7,281 bases of DNA from Caryophanales bacterium (lineage in GTDB: Bacteria; Bacillota_I; Bacilli_A; RF39; UBA660): contig JAEEKO010000019.1 in NCBI GenBank assembly GCA_016282415.1, forward strand, positions 1-7,281, read 5' to 3'. This document shows, in pieces, positions 4,852 to 7,281 of the stretch. Each line of letters starts with the position of its first letter. The first letter of the stretch is position 1. A program made the translations under genes and the position numbers. The notes beneath the pieces were generated by a model, which searched no databases, was not told the origin of the DNA, and saw only the letters and a list, made by a program, of their open reading frames with translations.

Positions 4852-7281
4852 ATGACCAAGTTTAAATCTTTTTTATTAATAGTTATACTATCATTATTTA
4901 TTAGTATTTTTCCAATAAAGATTGTTGCTGCATCCGGTGGGGCAGATTATAATGCCAAAAATGCACAATGTGGTCGTTATAAAAATGAGGATTCATGTAA
5001 CATGAATGGGTGTTTATGGGATGAACAGCGATATAAACGAACTAAGGATACTGGTTGCTATGCTCCGGCTTGTCCTCAAGCTAGCTTAGATGATGATTGT
5101 ACTAAAGTTGTCATTAAGGGCAAAAAATATGATCTTAGTTACTGTACGCCAACGGTTGGTGGTACTGCAAGACAATGTACTGTAAAAAAAACATGTTCCG
5201 ATTTAGCCCGTGAGCATTCTGCTCTTGCATATGATGATTTTGGTGAATCTTGCGATACTGGTGAAATGGGCGGAATCAGTTTATTGGTTTATAATGATCA
5301 ATATGTTCAGCCATCAGTTTCTCCGGATGATTTCTGCCGTACTGCCTATGAATGGCGTAATAAACCGTTGAGTAAAAATGATAAATATGCATATTGTGCA
5401 CCATATAAATCAAACGAATCCGCTTATAATGCATGTATGGGTGGAGTAACATATAAAACTATATATGATGAACAATGTACAGGTGGAGGTACTACATGTA
5501 CTGATGGCCATATTAGCACAGTAGTACACACATCATCAACTACTAAATCATATAAATGTATTTGTCCTTATAATACAACAGAAGTAAATGGTAAATGTGT
5601 ATCTACCGGTGGATCTGGTACTACTTGTAAAACAGTTAATAGTTATGTTGAAGAATTTGATAAATTAGGTAGTGGAAATATTTGCCTAGAGCAAAATGCT
5701 TGTTCATATGCTGACTGTAGTGATAATGGTGATGCTGAACCATATGATAAGAGTAAAGGTAAGAAGTTTTATACTGGTGTAGATAGCATTGTCGTAAATG
5801 GCGTTGATACTGGACCTTATGGTAGTGATGCTAGGGCATGGGCTTATACTGGAACATGTAATAATAAATCAACTGATGTATTCTGTATTGACCCAGTAGC
5901 TAAGTATCATGATAATACTGCAAATTATTCATGTAAGGCATCGATGAATGAAGATTCAACCATTGATCAAGGTTATATTAAAATATATCAAGAGGCTTTA
6001 AATAAATATGAGGACTTATATAAGACTCATCAATCATTATGTAAGAGTGAATCTGATTGTGAACCATACCAAGGTATGCATTTTGCGTTCAGATTCTGGA
6101 CTTTCTATTCAGGTATTGGACGTACGACTGATTTCTATGAAGAAGAAGGATTATCTTATGTTCAAAATTCAGCAATAGCTGAAGGATTTAATGGTACTGC
6201 TCAAAAGATAATGAATAATCCTAATTCAACTTACTTTAGAATTACTCAAACTGGTTCTAGAGGCGGTGGATTAATTGATGGATGGACAATTCCAAATCCT
6301 GCTAATAAAAAAGGATATTGGGACGCTGTTGATTTATTTATGAAAGCTGCTAATGATCACGAAAATATTTGGGTTAGCACATTGGATTTCCAAGAAACAA
6401 ATAATGACAAAACTACTAAAACTGCAAAAGTTATTTTAACTGGAATTCAAGGATTAAAAGATTCACGTTTTGCTGATATGAACTTTGTTAGACACTTATA
6501 TTGCGTTGGTTGTCAAATAACAACTAACTTAGACCCAAATTATGATTATTTAAAAAATGGCGTTGATAGTGTTGAATTTGAAGTTAAATATTCAGGAACA
6601 TCTTATACGGTAGGTGTTTATTACTATGATCGTCGTGACGGTAAAAACGTTATCTTAGCAACGGCTGAAAAAGCCAATGATTATCAACGTTTATTATTTA
6701 CAACTGCTTCTGAATTAACCGCAAATAACGTTCGTGAATTTAGATATGAAGAAACATTCAGCCCTGATGGTAAACCAAAATGTACTATTAGTGGTAACAC
6801 ATTATATTTAATGAATGGATCTGCTACTAGTGATTTTTCTGAATGGATGCAAGAATGTTGCGTTACATATAAAACTCTAAAAAATAAAGCAAATCGTGAT
6901 ACCTTCTGTACATATTTAACTAATGTGTATGGTACTAACAACGCTAACTATCGTGCAGTATGTACCAAACCATATGATGATAAATTTGATACATGGGTTG
7001 ATAATGGTTGTAAATTACCATGTACAACCAATAATACTACACCTAATGGTGGAAGTTGTGACAATTTACAAGGTGATAAAGTAGTTATTTCTGATTTAAC
7101 ATCTGGTGAATATTTACCAAATGCTGACTTTATCGGAAGCGGTGCATATTGTTTACCTCGACTAGCTACTAAGAATACTACAACTACTAAAACATTTGAA
7201 TTATTACAAAACAATCCACATTGTACGGTCTATTGTGTTGAAGAATATAACTTTAAAGTTCCTCAACATTTAGGAACTTTA
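4852..7281 (+). CDS. Large secreted Cys-rich protein, possibly a surface adhesin, 3' end missing
   Basis: The frame stays open for 810 codons to the right edge. A signal peptide (MTKFKSFLLIVILSLFISIF, hydrophobic to about residue 25) is probably cut after Ala27. The mature part holds about 40 Cys, so it should be exported and disulfide-rich. Residues 40-57 read CGRYKNEDSCNMNGCLWD, a C-x8-C-x4-C-x-W-D knot-like motif. Near 240-260 YKCICPYNTTEVNGKCV resembles an EGF-type or similar C-x-C...N-G-K-C module. Residues about 310-560 have few Cys and contain VFCIDPVAKY (Cys345) and YQGMHFAFRFWTFYSG (406-420), a combination that recalls thioester domains of Gram-positive surface adhesins. Residues 565-810 are again Cys- and Thr-rich, with ECC and repeated Cys-Thr pairs. 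A C-terminal anchor would lie beyond the window. I cannot name the family; secretion is well supported, adhesion is a guess. Confidence 0.85.
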   Translation, partial: MTKFKSFLLIVILSLFISIFPIKIVAASGGADYNAKNAQCGRYKNEDSCNMNGCLWDEQRYKRTKDTGCYAPACPQASLDDDCTKVVIKGKKYDLSYCTPTVGGTARQCTVKKTCSDLAREHSALAYDDFGESCDTGEMGGISLLVYNDQYVQPSVSPDDFCRTAYEWRNKPLSKNDKYAYCAPYKSNESAYNACMGGVTYKTIYDEQCTGGGTTCTDGHISTVVHTSSTTKSYKCICPYNTTEVNGKCVSTGGSGTTCKTVNSYVEEFDKLGSGNICLEQNACSYADCSDNGDAEPYDKSKGKKFYTGVDSIVVNGVDTGPYGSDARAWAYTGTCNNKSTDVFCIDPVAKYHDNTANYSCKASMNEDSTIDQGYIKIYQEALNKYEDLYKTHQSLCKSESDCEPYQGMHFAFRFWTFYSGIGRTTDFYEEEGLSYVQNSAIAEGFNGTAQKIMNNPNSTYFRITQTGSRGGGLIDGWTIPNPANKKGYWDAVDLFMKAANDHENIWVSTLDFQETNNDKTTKTAKVILTGIQGLKDSRFADMNFVRHLYCVGCQITTNLDPNYDYLKNGVDSVEFEVKYSGTSYTVGVYYYDRRDGKNVILATAEKANDYQRLLFTTASELTANNVREFRYEETFSPDGKPKCTISGNTLYLMNGSATSDFSEWMQECCVTYKTLKNKANRDTFCTYLTNVYGTNNANYRAVCTKPYDDKFDTWVDNGCKLPCTTNNTTPNGGSCDNLQGDKVVISDLTSGEYLPNADFIGSGAYCLPRLATKNTTTTKTFELLQNNPHCTVYCVEEYNFKVPQHLGTL

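Noticed and set aside
6684..6941. 85-codon minus-strand open frame
   Set aside because: It lies wholly opposite the Cys-rich protein gene, has no ribosome binding site or recognisable domain, and is explained by the coding bias of the plus strand.
6948..7214. 88-codon minus-strand open frame
   Set aside because: Same reason: antisense to the continuous plus-strand coding frame, without any start signal or protein pattern of its own.
1..7281. CRISPR array, tRNA, rRNA, insertion sequence or attachment site
   Set aside because: I saw no spaced direct repeats, no cloverleaf or rRNA-like sequence, no transposase motifs and no terminal inverted repeats.

Overview
This is a low-GC bacterial window, probably from an uncultured Bacilli/Mollicutes-like Firmicute such as a gut Erysipelotrichales or RF39-type lineage. 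That placement is inferred from AT-rich codon use, Firmicute-style promoters and intrinsic terminators, and secreted Cys-rich proteins. Trp is encoded by TGG and TGA ends two genes at 419-421 and 1392-1394, which argues for code 11 rather than the Mycoplasma code. No stretch over 300 bases lacks a gene; the largest gaps are about 75-110 bases and hold promoters and terminators.

Bases 1-2903 look like a small RiPP (ribosomally made, post-translationally modified peptide) locus. In order it holds the 3' part of an AAC(6')-like GNAT acetyltransferase, a 124-residue papain-fold-like protein with a Cys/His/Asp triad, and a 72-residue very basic peptide ending in a 13-residue tail with three Cys. 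After these come a stand-alone PqqD-type recognition protein (RRE) and a 500-residue radical SAM/SPASM enzyme with an unusual C-terminal GNAT domain. The peptide has its own promoter and is followed by a short terminator, so it should be made in excess over the RRE and enzyme, which are reached by read-through. The RRE and enzyme overlap by 11 bases. The working model is that the RRE delivers the precursor to the radical SAM enzyme, which crosslinks or otherwise modifies the Cys-containing tail, and that the fused GNAT domain acetylates the product. No exporter is visible in the window.

Bases 2908-7281 hold three separately promoted genes for exported or envelope proteins of unknown function. 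They are a 240-residue protein with a signal peptide and a C-terminal membrane anchor, a 318-residue protein with one N-terminal hydrophobic segment and an acidic linker, and the first 810 residues of a secreted protein with about 40 Cys that runs off the right edge. The promoter of the 318-residue gene carries a perfect 18-bp inverted repeat between its -35 and -10 boxes, a good candidate operator. Nothing in the sequence ties these three genes to the RiPP locus beyond adjacency.
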